Program-made: the position numbers and the translations under genes
Assembly (NCBI RefSeq): GCF_030373185.1
Contig: NZ_JAUCZH010000008.1
Coordinates: forward strand, 62,001 to 126,000
Origin: Tabrizicola sp.
Lineage (GTDB): Bacteria > Pseudomonadota > Alphaproteobacteria > Rhodobacterales > Rhodobacteraceae
Direction: 5' to 3'
DNA: 64,000 nucleotides
The notes under the pieces: model-generated
What the model was told of the DNA's origin: nothing
The model's input: the letters and a program-made list of their open reading frames with translations, nothing else
Database searches by the model: none
Shown: positions 17,632-26,842 of the stretch, piece by piece
Layout: each line of letters begins with the position of its first letter
Numbering within the stretch: the stretch's first letter is position 1

Positions 17632-18654
17632 ATGGGCTACAAGGTCGTCGTCGCGGGTGCCACGGGTAACGTGGGCCGCGAAATGCTGAACATCCTCGCC
17701 GAGCGCGAGTTCCCGGTCGATGAAATCACTGCGCTGGCATCGCGCAAATCGCTGGGAACCGAAGTCAGCTTTGGCGACAAGACCTTGAAATGCAAGGATC
17801 TGGACACGTTCGACTTTACCGGCTGGGATATTGCCCTGTTCGCTATCGGCTCGGACGCGACCAAGATCTATGCTCCCCGCGCCGCTGTGGCGGGTTGCGT
17901 GGTCATCGATAACTCATCGCTTTACCGCTATGACTCCGACGTGCCGCTGATCGTGCCGGAAGTGAACGCCGACGCCATCTTTGGCTATGCCAAGAAGAAC
18001 ATCATCGCGAACCCGAACTGTTCCACCGCGCAGATGGTCGTGGCGCTGAAGCCGCTGCATGACCGCGCGACGATCAAGCGGGTGGTCGTCTCCACCTACC
18101 AGTCGGTTTCCGGTGCCGGCAAGGAAGGGATGGACGAGCTTTGGGACCAGACCAAGGCCGTCTACAACCCGGTGCAGGAAGTGCCGCCGAAGAAATTCCA
18201 AAAGCAGATCGCCTTCAACGTGATCCCGCAGATCGACGTTTTCCTGGATAGTGGCGAGACCAAGGAAGAATGGAAGATGGTGGCGGAAACGAAAAAGATC
18301 CTTGATCCGAAGATCAAGGTCACGGCCACCTGCGTGCGGGTGCCGGTCTTCGTTGGCCATTCCGAAGCCATCAACATCGAGTTTGAAGACTTCCTTGACT
18401 GGCAGGAAGCCCAGGACATCCTGCGCGAAGCGCCGGGGATCATGCTGATCGACAAGCGCGAGCCGGGTGGCTACATCACGCCGATCGAATGCGTGGGCGA
18501 GTATGCGACCTATGTCAGCCGCGTGCGGCAGGACAGCACCATCGACAACGGTCTGACGCTTTGGTGCGTGTCGGATAACCTTCGCAAAGGTGCCGCGCTG
18601 AACGCGGTGCAGATTGCCGAACTTCTGGGCTCCAGGGTCTTGAAAAAGGGTTGA
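17632..18654 (+). CDS. asd: Aspartate-semialdehyde dehydrogenase
   Basis: Reduces aspartyl phosphate to aspartate semialdehyde with NADPH, the branch point to diaminopimelate/lysine, threonine and methionine. 340 residues; nucleotide-binding GATGNVGREM at residues 9-18 and catalytic C130 in ANPNCSTAQM; YQSVSGAGKEGMDEL is another family landmark. AAGGAG precedes the ATG at 17632. The dap genes needed downstream in the pathway are at 2.8-5.3 kb of this window, on the other strand. Confidence 0.97.
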   Translation: MGYKVVVAGATGNVGREMLNILAEREFPVDEITALASRKSLGTEVSFGDKTLKCKDLDTFDFTGWDIALFAIGSDATKIYAPRAAVAGCVVIDNSSLYRYDSDVPLIVPEVNADAIFGYAKKNIIANPNCSTAQMVVALKPLHDRATIKRVVVSTYQSVSGAGKEGMDELWDQTKAVYNPVQEVPPKKFQKQIAFNVIPQIDVFLDSGETKEEWKMVAETKKILDPKIKVTATCVRVPVFVGHSEAINIEFEDFLDWQEAQDILREAPGIMLIDKREPGGYITPIECVGEYATYVSRVRQDSTIDNGLTLWCVSDNLRKGAALNAVQIAELLGSRVLKKG

Positions 18655-18661
18655 GGCCTCA

Positions 18662-18686
18662 GCAGGCGGCGAATCACGCCGCCTGC
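18662..18686. terminator. Bidirectional stem-loop between asd and an MFS gene
   Basis: A perfect 10-bp GC-rich stem (18662-18671 with 18677-18686) with a 5-base loop lies between converging genes; the MFS stop codon sits in the loop. It lacks a strong T-run on either side. Its location fits a shared terminator. Confidence 0.5.
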
Positions 18687-19912
18687 GCAGCCATCGGACG
18701 TTCGCGAATCGGCAGGTGAACGATCGCCGAGAATGCCCCGACGCCGACGCCGATCCACCAGACCAGCGTATAGTCACCGTTCAGGTCATAGAACTTGCCT
18801 CCCAGCCAGACGCCCAGAAAGCTTCCGATCTGGTGACTGAGGAAGACAAAGCCGTAGAGCGTTCCCATGTAGCGCACCCCGTAAATCTGCGCGACAAGAC
18901 CACTGGTCAGCGGGACGGTGGCCAGCCACATCGCCCCCATCGCGGCGGAATAGACCAGAACGGTCGTTGGCGTCATCGGCATCAGGATAAAGATGGCCGA
19001 GGCGACAGTGCGCCCGGTGTAGATCGCGGCCAGAAGATACTTCTTCGGGAAATGCCCGCCCAGCCAGCCAGACAGGACCGAGCCGCCGATATTGGCGATG
19101 CCGATGACGGCGATGGCCGCCGCCCCAAGGGCGGAGGTGGTGCCAATGCCCATGCCTGCAAGCATGCCTCCGGGGTCTATCGGGCCGCACACCTCGGTTA
19201 TGAAGGCGGGGAAGTGGGCGGTGATGAAGCCAAGCTGATAGCCGCACGAAAAGAAGCCAATGAAGATCAACGCATAGGTCGGGTCGCGGAAGGCGCGGGA
19301 CACAACGGTCAACATCGGCTCGTCTGGCACAGCACCCGCGCGCGGCTTTTCCGGGGCGCGCAGGACGGGCAGCACCAAGAGGGTGCAAAGGATGACGGCG
19401 GCGAAGATCACGAAGACGGTCTGCCAGCTGTAGATTTGCAGCAACGCTTCGGCTGCGGGCGGGCCGAAGACCTGCCCAGCCGATCCAATGGCAGACCCTA
19501 TCCCAAGCGTCAGGCTGCGCTTTTCAGGGCTGGCAGCGCGGCCGATCAGAGGCAGGATCACGCCGAACCCGGTGCCAGCGATGCCAAAGCCGACAAGGAT
19601 TGCCAGCGCCTGATGCTGGCCGGGGGTAATGGCATAGGCCGACAGAACCAGACCCAGCGCGTAGAGCATGGCGCCGATGATGATCGTCTTGCGGTCACCG
19701 AAGCGTTCACCGAAGGCCGAGAACATTGGCTGGCCGATGCCCCAGGCCAGGTTCTGAATTGCGATGGCCATGGAAAAATCGGCGCGGGGCCAGCCGAATT
19801 CCGTCGCGACCGGGATCTGGAAGACGCCATAGCTGGCGCGGATCGCGAAAGAGAGCATCAGGATGGTGCAGCCGGCAATCAAGACCGGGGTGAAGATCGG
19901 GGTCTTGGTCAT
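18674..19912 (-). CDS. MFS transporter (412 aa)
   Basis: A 12-helix MFS protein. The N-terminal segment SFAIRASYGVFQIPVATEFGW resembles monocarboxylate/oxalate-formate antiporter-like MFS proteins, and FGERFGDRKTIIIG is the motif A loop. The last helix reaches the C-terminus MAAQAA. Substrate unknown; organic anions are the best guess. It is divergent from the alpha-glucosidase gene across about 230 bases and not obviously part of the sugar operon. Confidence 0.87.
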   Translation of the reverse strand: MTKTPIFTPVLIAGCTILMLSFAIRASYGVFQIPVATEFGWPRADFSMAIAIQNLAWGIGQPMFSAFGERFGDRKTIIIGAMLYALGLVLSAYAITPGQHQALAILVGFGIAGTGFGVILPLIGRAASPEKRSLTLGIGSAIGSAGQVFGPPAAEALLQIYSWQTVFVIFAAVILCTLLVLPVLRAPEKPRAGAVPDEPMLTVVSRAFRDPTYALIFIGFFSCGYQLGFITAHFPAFITEVCGPIDPGGMLAGMGIGTTSALGAAAIAVIGIANIGGSVLSGWLGGHFPKKYLLAAIYTGRTVASAIFILMPMTPTTVLVYSAAMGAMWLATVPLTSGLVAQIYGVRYMGTLYGFVFLSHQIGSFLGVWLGGKFYDLNGDYTLVWWIGVGVGAFSAIVHLPIRERPMAAQAA

Positions 19913-20069
19913 GGCATGCCCTTTTGGTCAGGCGCGGAAATTGCGCCGGGGGACGGGCGACGTCAAATGGAGAATTGTGATGGATACAGGGCGCGTGCAG
20001 TTGCCCAGATTCCGGGCGCTCCGTGGCGGAAGTGCCGCAAATGCCCGGATTATGGGCGACCCAAAGGGG

Positions 20070-20117
20070 GGATATGCGCTGTGGCCCTGTTGTGAAGGGG
20101 AAAGGGCGGATATGCGC
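20070..20117 (+). promoter_or_regulatory. Direct repeats GGATATGCGC upstream of the alpha-glucosidase gene
   Basis: GGATATGCGC occurs at 20070-20079 and again at 20108-20117, 38 bases apart, with a weaker copy (CGGATTATGGGC) near 20047. They sit just before the alpha-glucosidase start in a 230-base divergent region. They may be regulator sites; no known consensus is matched. Confidence 0.25.
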
Positions 20118-20143
20118 GGCTGACGGTGGAGTTGGAGGGCGTG

Positions 20144-21751
20144 ATGCAGGACTGGTGGCGCGGTGCGGTGACGTATCAGGTCTATCCCCGGTCGTTTCAG
20201 GACGATAGTGGCGATGGCATTGGCGATCTGCCGGGGATCACCCGGCGGCTCCCGTATCTGGCCGACCTTGGGGTCGAGGCGGTCTGGCTTTCGCCCTTCT
20301 TTCGCAGCCCGATGAAGGACATGGGCTATGACGTCAGCGATTATTGCGACGTGGACCCGGTGTTTGGCACGTTGGACGATTTCGATGCAGTTGTGGCGCG
20401 GGCGCATGGGCTGGGGTTGAAGGTGATCATCGATCAGGTGCTCAGCCATACGTCCGACCAGCATCCAGCGTTTGCCGAAAGCCGCGCCAGCCGGGATAAC
20501 CCCAAGGCGGACTGGTATGTCTGGGCGGACCCAAGACCTGACGGCTCGCCCCCGTCGAACTGGCTTTCGGTGTTTGGCGGGTCTGCATGGGCGTGGGACG
20601 CGCGCAGGAAGCAGTATTACCTGCACAACTTCCTGACCAGCCAGCCCGACCTGAACTACCACAACCCCGAAGTGCAGGACTGGGCGCTGGGCAACCTGCG
20701 CTTCTGGCTTGACCGGGGGGTGGACGGGTTCCGCTTTGATACCGTCAACTACTTCTTCCACGACCTCCAGTTCCGCGACAACCCCGCCGACTACCGCGTG
20801 AAGACCGAAGCCGAGGGCAACCCCTACGGCATGCAGTATCACCTCTTTGACAAGAACCAGCCCGAAAACCTTGACTGGATGGAGCGTATCCGGGTGGTTC
20901 TGGATGAATACGGCGCGGCTTCGGTGGGCGAAATGGGCGAAAGCCACCATGCGATCCGGATGATGGGGGAATACACCGCGCCGGGGCGGCTGCATCAATG
21001 CTATTCGTTCGAGCTGATGGGCTATGACTATTCAGCCGAGTTCTTCCGCAGCCGGGTGGAGGGGTTCTTTTCCGGCGCGCCGGATGGTTGGCCGATGTGG
21101 GCGTTTTCCAATCATGACGTCGTGCGCCATGTATCGCGCTGGGCAAAGAACGGCGCGTCGCAAGAGGATCTGGCCAAGCAGGCGGGGTCGCTACTGCTGG
21201 CCTTTGAGGGATCGATCTGCCTTTGGCAGGGCGAGGAACTGGGCCAGACCGATACCGAACTGGCCTTCGAGGACCTGACCGATCCGCAAGGCATCGCCTT
21301 CTGGCCAGAGCCCGTGGGGCGCGACAACACGCGGACGCCGATGGTCTGGGACGGGTCGGATTTCGCGGGCTTCTCGACGGCGCGGCCATGGCTGCCGGTC
21401 AAGCCTGAACAGGCCGCGCGGCATGTCGAAGGGCAGGCGGGGGCGCAAGGATCGGTGCTGGAGCACTACCGGGCGATGCTGGCATTTCGGAAATCAGGCG
21501 TGCTGCGAACCGGCCGGACGCGGTTTCTTGATCTGGGCGAGCCTGTTCTGGCCTTTCAGCGCGGCGAAGGGGACGGGGCGCTGCTGTGCCTGTTCAATCT
21601 GTCACCGATCGCCCGGGTTCTGACGCTGGACGGCGTGGGGCCGCCTGTCGGCCCGTCACAACATGCGGTGCTGGAGGATGGCCGGCTGCGGCTTGGCCCG
21701 AACGCGGTGGCCTTCCTGCCGGTTACCGGCGCGTTGCGCGTGACCGACTGA
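20144..21751 (+). CDS. aglA: GH13 alpha-glucosidase
   Basis: A 535-residue cytoplasmic retaining glycosidase of the oligo-1,6-glucosidase/alpha-glucosidase branch of GH13. It begins WWRGAVTYQVYPRSFQDD, with the nucleophile D199 in DGFRFD, acid/base E263 in VGEMGE and D325 in FSNHDV, then a C-terminal beta domain. It would release glucose from maltose, sucrose or related alpha-glucosides. The ATG at 20144 is preferred to the GTG at 20126. It faces the galactoside operon (converging with the GH42 gene), so it may share the imported substrates but is transcribed separately. Confidence 0.9.
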   Translation: MQDWWRGAVTYQVYPRSFQDDSGDGIGDLPGITRRLPYLADLGVEAVWLSPFFRSPMKDMGYDVSDYCDVDPVFGTLDDFDAVVARAHGLGLKVIIDQVLSHTSDQHPAFAESRASRDNPKADWYVWADPRPDGSPPSNWLSVFGGSAWAWDARRKQYYLHNFLTSQPDLNYHNPEVQDWALGNLRFWLDRGVDGFRFDTVNYFFHDLQFRDNPADYRVKTEAEGNPYGMQYHLFDKNQPENLDWMERIRVVLDEYGAASVGEMGESHHAIRMMGEYTAPGRLHQCYSFELMGYDYSAEFFRSRVEGFFSGAPDGWPMWAFSNHDVVRHVSRWAKNGASQEDLAKQAGSLLLAFEGSICLWQGEELGQTDTELAFEDLTDPQGIAFWPEPVGRDNTRTPMVWDGSDFAGFSTARPWLPVKPEQAARHVEGQAGAQGSVLEHYRAMLAFRKSGVLRTGRTRFLDLGEPVLAFQRGEGDGALLCLFNLSPIARVLTLDGVGPPVGPSQHAVLEDGRLRLGPNAVAFLPVTGALRVTD

Positions 21752-21760
21752 CCGGGCAAC

Positions 21761-21791
21761 CCCCAAGATTTTTCGGCGAAAAACCCTGGGG
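21761..21791. terminator. Bidirectional terminator between alpha-glucosidase and beta-galactosidase genes
   Basis: Arms 21761-21774 and 21778-21791 pair at 12 of 14 positions around a 3-base loop, with five A-T pairs next to the loop and a CCCC/GGGG base. It fills the 49-base gap between two converging genes. Confidence 0.5.
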
Positions 21792-21800
21792 CTGCCTTTG

Positions 21801-23702
21801 TCAGAGGTCTGCCCAATGGACCCCGGCCGCCGGGATGCTGACCCCAGCCCATTCCACCGGCACCGCGTTGTAGTTGAACATGAAGCGACGCGTTGCAGTA
21901 TCGCGGCGGCGCAGGCCTTCGGGCAGCGCCTCGGTCTCGATCCCCTCATCGGCGCAGGCGCGCGCAAGGATGCGGGCCAAGGCAGCGTCATCCGGCCAGC
22001 CCGCCAGATAGTGCAGCTTGCCCGATGACATCAGCGCCGGCCAACCATCCTCGGCCACTTCCGTCACAGTCGCCGTGCCTTCCAGCTTTTCGCGCCAGTT
22101 GACCAGCGCCCCACCTTGCACCAGTGGCACCGGCACATCCGGCGGCAGGCTTTCCACGCGGATCACGCGGGCATCAAGGCCGGGCAGGTTGGGCGGCAGC
22201 GGCACCGGGATCGAGAAATCGGCCGTCTTGGAATTGGTGCGCGGGCCAAGGATCGCCGTCCCCTTATGCGCGGCAAGTGCAGCTTTCAGCGGGTCGGACA
22301 GGGTGAACAGCCCCGGCGCAAGCACAAGCTTGTAGCCCGAAAGGTCGGCGGTGTCGGGCGGCAGGATATCGACATTCAGGCCCAGACGGCGCAGGCCCTT
22401 GTAGAAATGGAACACCAGCCAGAAATAGCTGAAGCTGCGGCCCTGTGGCTGAATTTCCCATGCCCAGTCAGAGGCATAGTCGAAGACCAGCGCCAACTTG
22501 GCCGGGGCGGTTTCCACGTCCGGCATCTCGGCCAGCTCTTCGGCAACCTGCCCGGCCTCACCAAAGGCCTGAGCCGGGGCAGAGTCGGGGCGCAACAGCC
22601 CTGCGTGCATCTGTTCCTGGGCGAAAGGGGCTTGCCTCCAGCGGAAATAGCACACCGCCTCGGCACCATGGGCAAAGGCCTCCCACGCCCAGAGCCGGGC
22701 CATGCCGGGCAAGGGGTCGGGGTTGTAGGGCGCCCAGTTCACCGGGCCGGGCTGCTGTTCCATGATCCACCAGCGCCCGCGCCCCACAGCGCGGTAAAGG
22801 TCATGGTGAAAGGCCTGAAAGTCCGGGTCACCCTGCCGGACAAAACGGCGCTTGTGTTCGGCATCCGCTGGGATGCGGTCCGACAGGAAGCCCAGAGGAT
22901 AACTGTCCCAAGACGCGATATCAAGGTCGGTGCCGGTGGCGAAATGGTCAAATTCCGTGACCGCACCCATGTAATTATGCGCGATGGGGGCGGGGGAATG
23001 GCGGCGGATGATCTCGGTTTGCAGGCGGTTGAAACTGACCACTTCGTCGCTTGCGAAACGGCGAAAATCCATTACATGCGATGGGTTCGGTTCGGTCACG
23101 GTCAGGTTCGGCAGGCCGATGTCATCAAAATCCGTATATTCCATCGACCAGAACACATTGCCCCAAGCCCGGTTCAGCGCGTCGGGCGATTGGTAACGTT
23201 GCGCCAGCCAGTCGCGGAAGGCCTCGGTCGCGGCCTTGGAATAGGAAAGAGTGGTGGCGTGGCAGGCGTATTCGTTGTCGGTCTGCCATGCTGCGACATG
23301 GGGGCTCTTGCCGTAACGCTCGGCCATAGTGGAAACAATCTTGGCACACTCCCCACGATAGCCACGATGAGAGAAACAGTAGTGCCGACGTGACCCAAAG
23401 CCGCGGGGTTTGCCGTCCTTGTCCAGTGCCAGCATGTCGGGGTGGCGGTCCAGCATCCAGCGCGGCGGTGTCGCTGTTGGGGTACCCAGGACAACTTTCA
23501 GCCCATGGTCGCCCAGCGTGGCAATCGCGCGGTCAAGCCAGGCCCAGTCATAGGTGCCGGGGGTGGGTTCCATCCGGCTCCACGCAAATTCGCCGATGCG
23601 GACCCATGTCAGGCCTAGCGCGGCCATGCGGGCGGCGTCTTCGGCCCATTGCGCCTCGGGCCAGTGTTCCGGGTAATAGCAAACCCCAAGCGTGCGCTTC
23701 AT
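21801..23702 (-). CDS. GH42 beta-galactosidase
   Basis: A 633-residue retaining beta-galactosidase. The start LGVCYYPEHWPEAQWAEDA is typical of GH42. Acid/base E144 lies in QTDNEYACH and nucleophile E315 in WWIMEQQPGPVNW. The central and C-terminal trimerisation and beta domains follow. No signal peptide, so it acts on imported beta-galactosides. Its ATG overlaps the lactonase stop by four bases; it is the last gene of the galactoside operon. Confidence 0.94.
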   Translation of the reverse strand: MKRTLGVCYYPEHWPEAQWAEDAARMAALGLTWVRIGEFAWSRMEPTPGTYDWAWLDRAIATLGDHGLKVVLGTPTATPPRWMLDRHPDMLALDKDGKPRGFGSRRHYCFSHRGYRGECAKIVSTMAERYGKSPHVAAWQTDNEYACHATTLSYSKAATEAFRDWLAQRYQSPDALNRAWGNVFWSMEYTDFDDIGLPNLTVTEPNPSHVMDFRRFASDEVVSFNRLQTEIIRRHSPAPIAHNYMGAVTEFDHFATGTDLDIASWDSYPLGFLSDRIPADAEHKRRFVRQGDPDFQAFHHDLYRAVGRGRWWIMEQQPGPVNWAPYNPDPLPGMARLWAWEAFAHGAEAVCYFRWRQAPFAQEQMHAGLLRPDSAPAQAFGEAGQVAEELAEMPDVETAPAKLALVFDYASDWAWEIQPQGRSFSYFWLVFHFYKGLRRLGLNVDILPPDTADLSGYKLVLAPGLFTLSDPLKAALAAHKGTAILGPRTNSKTADFSIPVPLPPNLPGLDARVIRVESLPPDVPVPLVQGGALVNWREKLEGTATVTEVAEDGWPALMSSGKLHYLAGWPDDAALARILARACADEGIETEALPEGLRRRDTATRRFMFNYNAVPVEWAGVSIPAAGVHWADL

Positions 23703-24550
23703 AGGATGACCTGATGTTCTTTCTGACCGGTCGCGATGCCCCGGGCCATGAATGTCTTGCCCGCATCGGGATAGGTGGCGCGGGCGGCGGGATCCATGCC
23801 TTGCAGGGCGGTGGTGCAGTAAAGCGTATCACCGCCAAAGGCCGGGCAGGTGGTATGTGGCGCGTCAAAGCTGACAGCGCGCAGGAACTGGCCGTCAGGC
23901 GCATAGGCCGCCACGCGTGCAGCACCCCATTGGGCCAGCCACATCACGCCCGACGCATCAATCACCGCGCCATCGGGGTTGAGGCCTTGCTCCGAAAGAT
24001 CAAGGTAAACCTCGGGCTGCCCTTTCGGCCAACCGTCTGCGTCAAGCGCCACACGCATCACCTTCTGGGTCACGGTATCGGTGAAGCAGGCGGTTTTGCC
24101 ATCAGGCGCAAAAGCGATCGCGTTTGAAATGGCGATGGGGGAAAAAAGCCTGCGAACCTCGCCCCGGTAGAACCGATAGATCGCGCCCTTGGCTGGTAGC
24201 CCCCCGCCATGCGCCTTGCCCAACGTGCCGATCCAGAAGCCCCCCTGCGGATCGGCGCGGCCATCGTTTGACCGGGTGTCGGGGTTGTCCGCCTCAAGCC
24301 CGGCCACAAGCAAGCGCGCACCAGATTCAAGGTCAAAGCGGTAAAGCCCGGTTTCCGACGCGATCAACAGCTCATCCAGGCTGATCCAGCCAGCGGCTGA
24401 CACCATTTCATCAAATGCCCATTCCCTCGGGCCTGCGTCGCTGCGCGCCAACATGCGGCGACCGGTGATGTCGAACCAGATCAGGTGCTGGCGCAAGGGG
24501 TGCCAAAGCGGGCCTTCGCCCAGCGGACAAGGGCGGTCATCAAAGATCAT
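23699..24550 (-). CDS. SMP-30/gluconolactonase family sugar lactonase
   Basis: A six-bladed beta-propeller lactonase of 283 residues. The metal-ligand glutamate is in [10 protein letters not shown] near residue 13; [18 protein letters not shown] and [14 protein letters not shown] carry the other ligands. In this operon it should open galactono-lactone made by the adjacent dehydrogenase to galactonate. The start overlaps the aldolase stop by four bases (ATGA). Confidence 0.9.
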   Translation of the reverse strand: MIFDDRPCPLGEGPLWHPLRQHLIWFDITGRRMLARSDAGPREWAFDEMVSAAGWISLDELLIASETGLYRFDLESGARLLVAGLEADNPDTRSNDGRADPQGGFWIGTLGKAHGGGLPAKGAIYRFYRGEVRRLFSPIAISNAIAFAPDGKTACFTDTVTQKVMRVALDADGWPKGQPEVYLDLSEQGLNPDGAVIDASGVMWLAQWGAARVAAYAPDGQFLRAVSFDAPHTTCPAFGGDTLYCTTALQGMDPAARATYPDAGKTFMARGIATGQKEHQVIL

Positions 24551-25167
24551 GAGAAGGCTGCATCATGTGCCGCAACGATTGTCGTAGCGCGGGCAGTGAT
24601 TTCGGCCGGGGTGGTGCCAGGGGTGTAAAGGGCTGTGCCGATGCCAAAGCCCGAAGCCCCGGCGCGGACCCATTCGGCAAAGTTCGACGCTCCAGCTCCG
24701 CCGACAGCGTAGACGGGCAGGGTTTTCGGCAAGACTGCACGGATCGCCTTCAACCCGTCGGGACCAATCAGCGAGGCGGGAAAGATCTTCAGCCCGGTCG
24801 CGCCGGCATGGATGGCGGCGAAACATTCGGTCGGTGTCATCACGCCCGGCCAACTTGCCATGCCGCGCGCCCGGGTGGCGGCGATGACGGCAGGGTCGCA
24901 GTTGGGCGAGACGATCAGCGTTCCGCCCGAGGCCTGCACCTGCGCCACGTCCTCCACCGTCAGCACGGTTCCGGCACCAATCTCGGCCGCCGGGCCAAGG
25001 GCTGCGGCCATTGCGGCGATCGACCGGAACGGATCGGGCGAGTTCAGCGGCACCTCGATCCGGGTGATCCCGGCGGCGACAAGGGCCTTTGCCACAGGCA
25101 CCGCCTCATCCGGGGTGATGCCGCGCAGGATGGCGATCAGGTTTCGGTGGGCGGTGTTCGGGGTCAT
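24547..25167 (-). CDS. dgoA: 2-dehydro-3-deoxy-6-phosphogalactonate aldolase
   Basis: Class I aldolase that cleaves KDPGal to pyruvate and glyceraldehyde-3-phosphate. A 206-residue KDPG/KDPGal aldolase fold: catalytic glutamate in [10 protein letters not shown], Schiff-base lysine in [11 protein letters not shown], and the phosphate loop AVGGAG. KDPGal rather than KDPG is inferred from the coupling to the kinase gene and the galactosidases. The ATG at 25167 overlaps the kinase stop by four bases; the longer in-frame start at 25218 would intrude into the kinase gene. Confidence 0.93.
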   Translation of the reverse strand: MTPNTAHRNLIAILRGITPDEAVPVAKALVAAGITRIEVPLNSPDPFRSIAAMAAALGPAAEIGAGTVLTVEDVAQVQASGGTLIVSPNCDPAVIAATRARGMASWPGVMTPTECFAAIHAGATGLKIFPASLIGPDGLKAIRAVLPKTLPVYAVGGAGASNFAEWVRAGASGFGIGTALYTPGTTPAEITARATTIVAAHDAAFS

Positions 25168-26081
25168 CTGGCGGCCTCGGTTTGCAGGGCAAGACTGGAC
25201 AGCCCGGCAAGGGTGCAATCGGTTACAGAAAGGTGCTGGGCGTCAATCCCCTGGGCTTTCAACGCGCGGGCATAGGCGGCAGAAAGCTTCGCCGCGCCAA
25301 CAAGCGTGACCCGTTGGCCCAGCCAGTAGGGCCGGGCGGCCGCCAGTTCTGTGCCGATCAGAAGGCCCGAAAGCCGCGCGCGGGCAGCAGGGGGGGCAAG
25401 GCCCGCGATCAACCCTTCAGCCCGCAGCGCAAAGAGCCGCGCGCCAAGGCGTTCGGGGCGGGAAAGCGCGTCTGACACGGCGACAACAAAAGCGGTGTCG
25501 TCCCATCCGTCGCCTTGCAACCCGTGGCGCAGCACGGAAGCCTCGGACAAAAGCGCGAACATCTCGCCGGTCATGAAGGTCTGGAAACTGACGACCTCGC
25601 CCGCAGAAATCTGCGCCCATTTGGAATGGGTGCCGGGCAGGCACAGGATGCCGTCATAGCCCGGCATCAGGGACAAGGCCCCGGCGATCTGGGTTTCCTC
25701 GCCGCGCATAACGTCAGCGGGTTGGGTCTGTTTCAGGCCGGGGGCGATGTGGACCGACAGGCGCGGGTCGTTGGTCGGCGCGGTAACCTGAGCGGCGGGG
25801 TCAAGCGGAGTGCAGGGAACGCTGCGATAGGGCGCCTCGCACCAGCCCTGACGGCTGCCGACCATGCCACAGGCGAAGACGGGCGCGGGGCCATTTTCCA
25901 GCCACGGCCCGATCAGCCGCAAGAGCGCCGGCTCAAACCCGTCACGCGCCAGTTTTCCCATGCCCTCTTGCGATGTCGCCTCGGCCAGTACCTTGCCGCT
26001 TGCATCCATGGCCCATGCCCGCAGGTTCGATGTCCCCCAATCCACCGCGATCCAGTCAGGGGTGATCTGCGCTTTGGTCAT
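25164..26081 (-). CDS. dgoK: 2-dehydro-3-deoxygalactonokinase
   Basis: Phosphorylates 2-keto-3-deoxygalactonate at position 6 using ATP, feeding DgoA. A 305-residue DgoK-family sugar kinase of the ASKHA fold, with the phosphate loop [14 protein letters not shown] at the N-terminus and the substrate segment [11 protein letters not shown] in the middle. The ATG at 26081 overlaps the SDR stop by four bases and gives the normal N-terminus; a longer in-frame frame to 26507 is a read-through into the SDR gene. Confidence 0.93.
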   Translation of the reverse strand: MTKAQITPDWIAVDWGTSNLRAWAMDASGKVLAEATSQEGMGKLARDGFEPALLRLIGPWLENGPAPVFACGMVGSRQGWCEAPYRSVPCTPLDPAAQVTAPTNDPRLSVHIAPGLKQTQPADVMRGEETQIAGALSLMPGYDGILCLPGTHSKWAQISAGEVVSFQTFMTGEMFALLSEASVLRHGLQGDGWDDTAFVVAVSDALSRPERLGARLFALRAEGLIAGLAPPAARARLSGLLIGTELAAARPYWLGQRVTLVGAAKLSAAYARALKAQGIDAQHLSVTDCTLAGLSSLALQTEAAR

Positions 26082-26842
26082 GACGCGATGAAACCCCCGT
26101 CCAGAACCAGCGTCTGCGAGGTCATCATCCGTGATGCGCCCGAAGCGAGGTAAAGCACCGCGCCCGAAACGTCGGTGGGTTCGATCGGGTCTGGCAGGCA
26201 TTGCTTGGCCAGATGGTTGGCAAGGCTTTCCGGCGTCACCCAAAGTTCCCGCTGCCGGTCGGTCAGAACCCAACCGGGGGCAATGGCGTTGACGCGGATG
26301 CGGTCGGGGCCAAATTCGCGCGCAAGGGTGCGGGTCAGGCCGACGATCCCGGCGTTGGCGGTGATATAGGCGGCATAGCCCACATCTGCCATCATGAAGC
26401 TGATCGAGGAAAAGTTGATGATGCTGCCGCCACCTGCTGCCTGCATGCCGGGAATGACCGACTGGCAGGCAAAGAAGTAGGAGCGCAGGTTTACCGCCAT
26501 CGACCAATCCCAGAAGGCCTGATCGGTCTCAAGCGTCTTGTGCCGGGTGTCATTGGCGGCGTTGTTCACCAGGACGGTGATCGGCCCATGCGCCTTTGCC
26601 GCTGTCGAAAGCGTTTGCCGCAATTGATCCGTGTCGGCGATGTCGCAAGGCAGGAAAAGCGGGCGTTGGCCGGTGGCGGCTTCCATCGCGTCGCAGAACG
26701 GTGTGGCGTCGGAACGCTGGCAGAAGGCGACCTGCGCACCCTGACGCAGCAAAGATTCCGTCAGCGCCGCCCCGATGCCGGACCCACCGCCGGTGATGAA
26801 GACGGATTTGCCCTTCAGGTCGGGAAAAGTGGGGTCAGTCAT
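26078..26842 (-). CDS. SDR-family sugar dehydrogenase (probable galactose 1-dehydrogenase) with Lys-to-Asn active site
   Basis: A 254-residue short-chain dehydrogenase that most resembles Caulobacter D-xylose dehydrogenase XylB by recall (PDLKGKSVFITGGGSGIG; VLVNNAANDTRHK). Given the operon it probably oxidises galactose (or another aldose released by the galactosidases) to the lactone with NAD(P)+. The NAD motif is at residues 18-24, catalytic S146 and Y159 are present, but the usual lysine four residues after the tyrosine is N163 (YITANAG). That may be a subfamily trait or loss of activity. The ATG at 26842 overlaps the GH36 stop. Confidence 0.75.
   Translation of the reverse strand: MTDPTFPDLKGKSVFITGGGSGIGAALTESLLRQGAQVAFCQRSDATPFCDAMEAATGQRPLFLPCDIADTDQLRQTLSTAAKAHGPITVLVNNAANDTRHKTLETDQAFWDWSMAVNLRSYFFACQSVIPGMQAAGGGSIINFSSISFMMADVGYAAYITANAGIVGLTRTLAREFGPDRIRVNAIAPGWVLTDRQRELWVTPESLANHLAKQCLPDPIEPTDVSGAVLYLASGASRMMTSQTLVLDGGFIAS

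Noticed and set aside
22116-23393. Plus-strand open frame of 425 codons
   Set aside because: Antisense to the GH42 beta-galactosidase.
25164-26507. Extended 447-codon version of the KDGal kinase
   Set aside because: The extra N-terminal part overlaps the SDR gene in another frame; the kinase family N-terminus starts at 26081.
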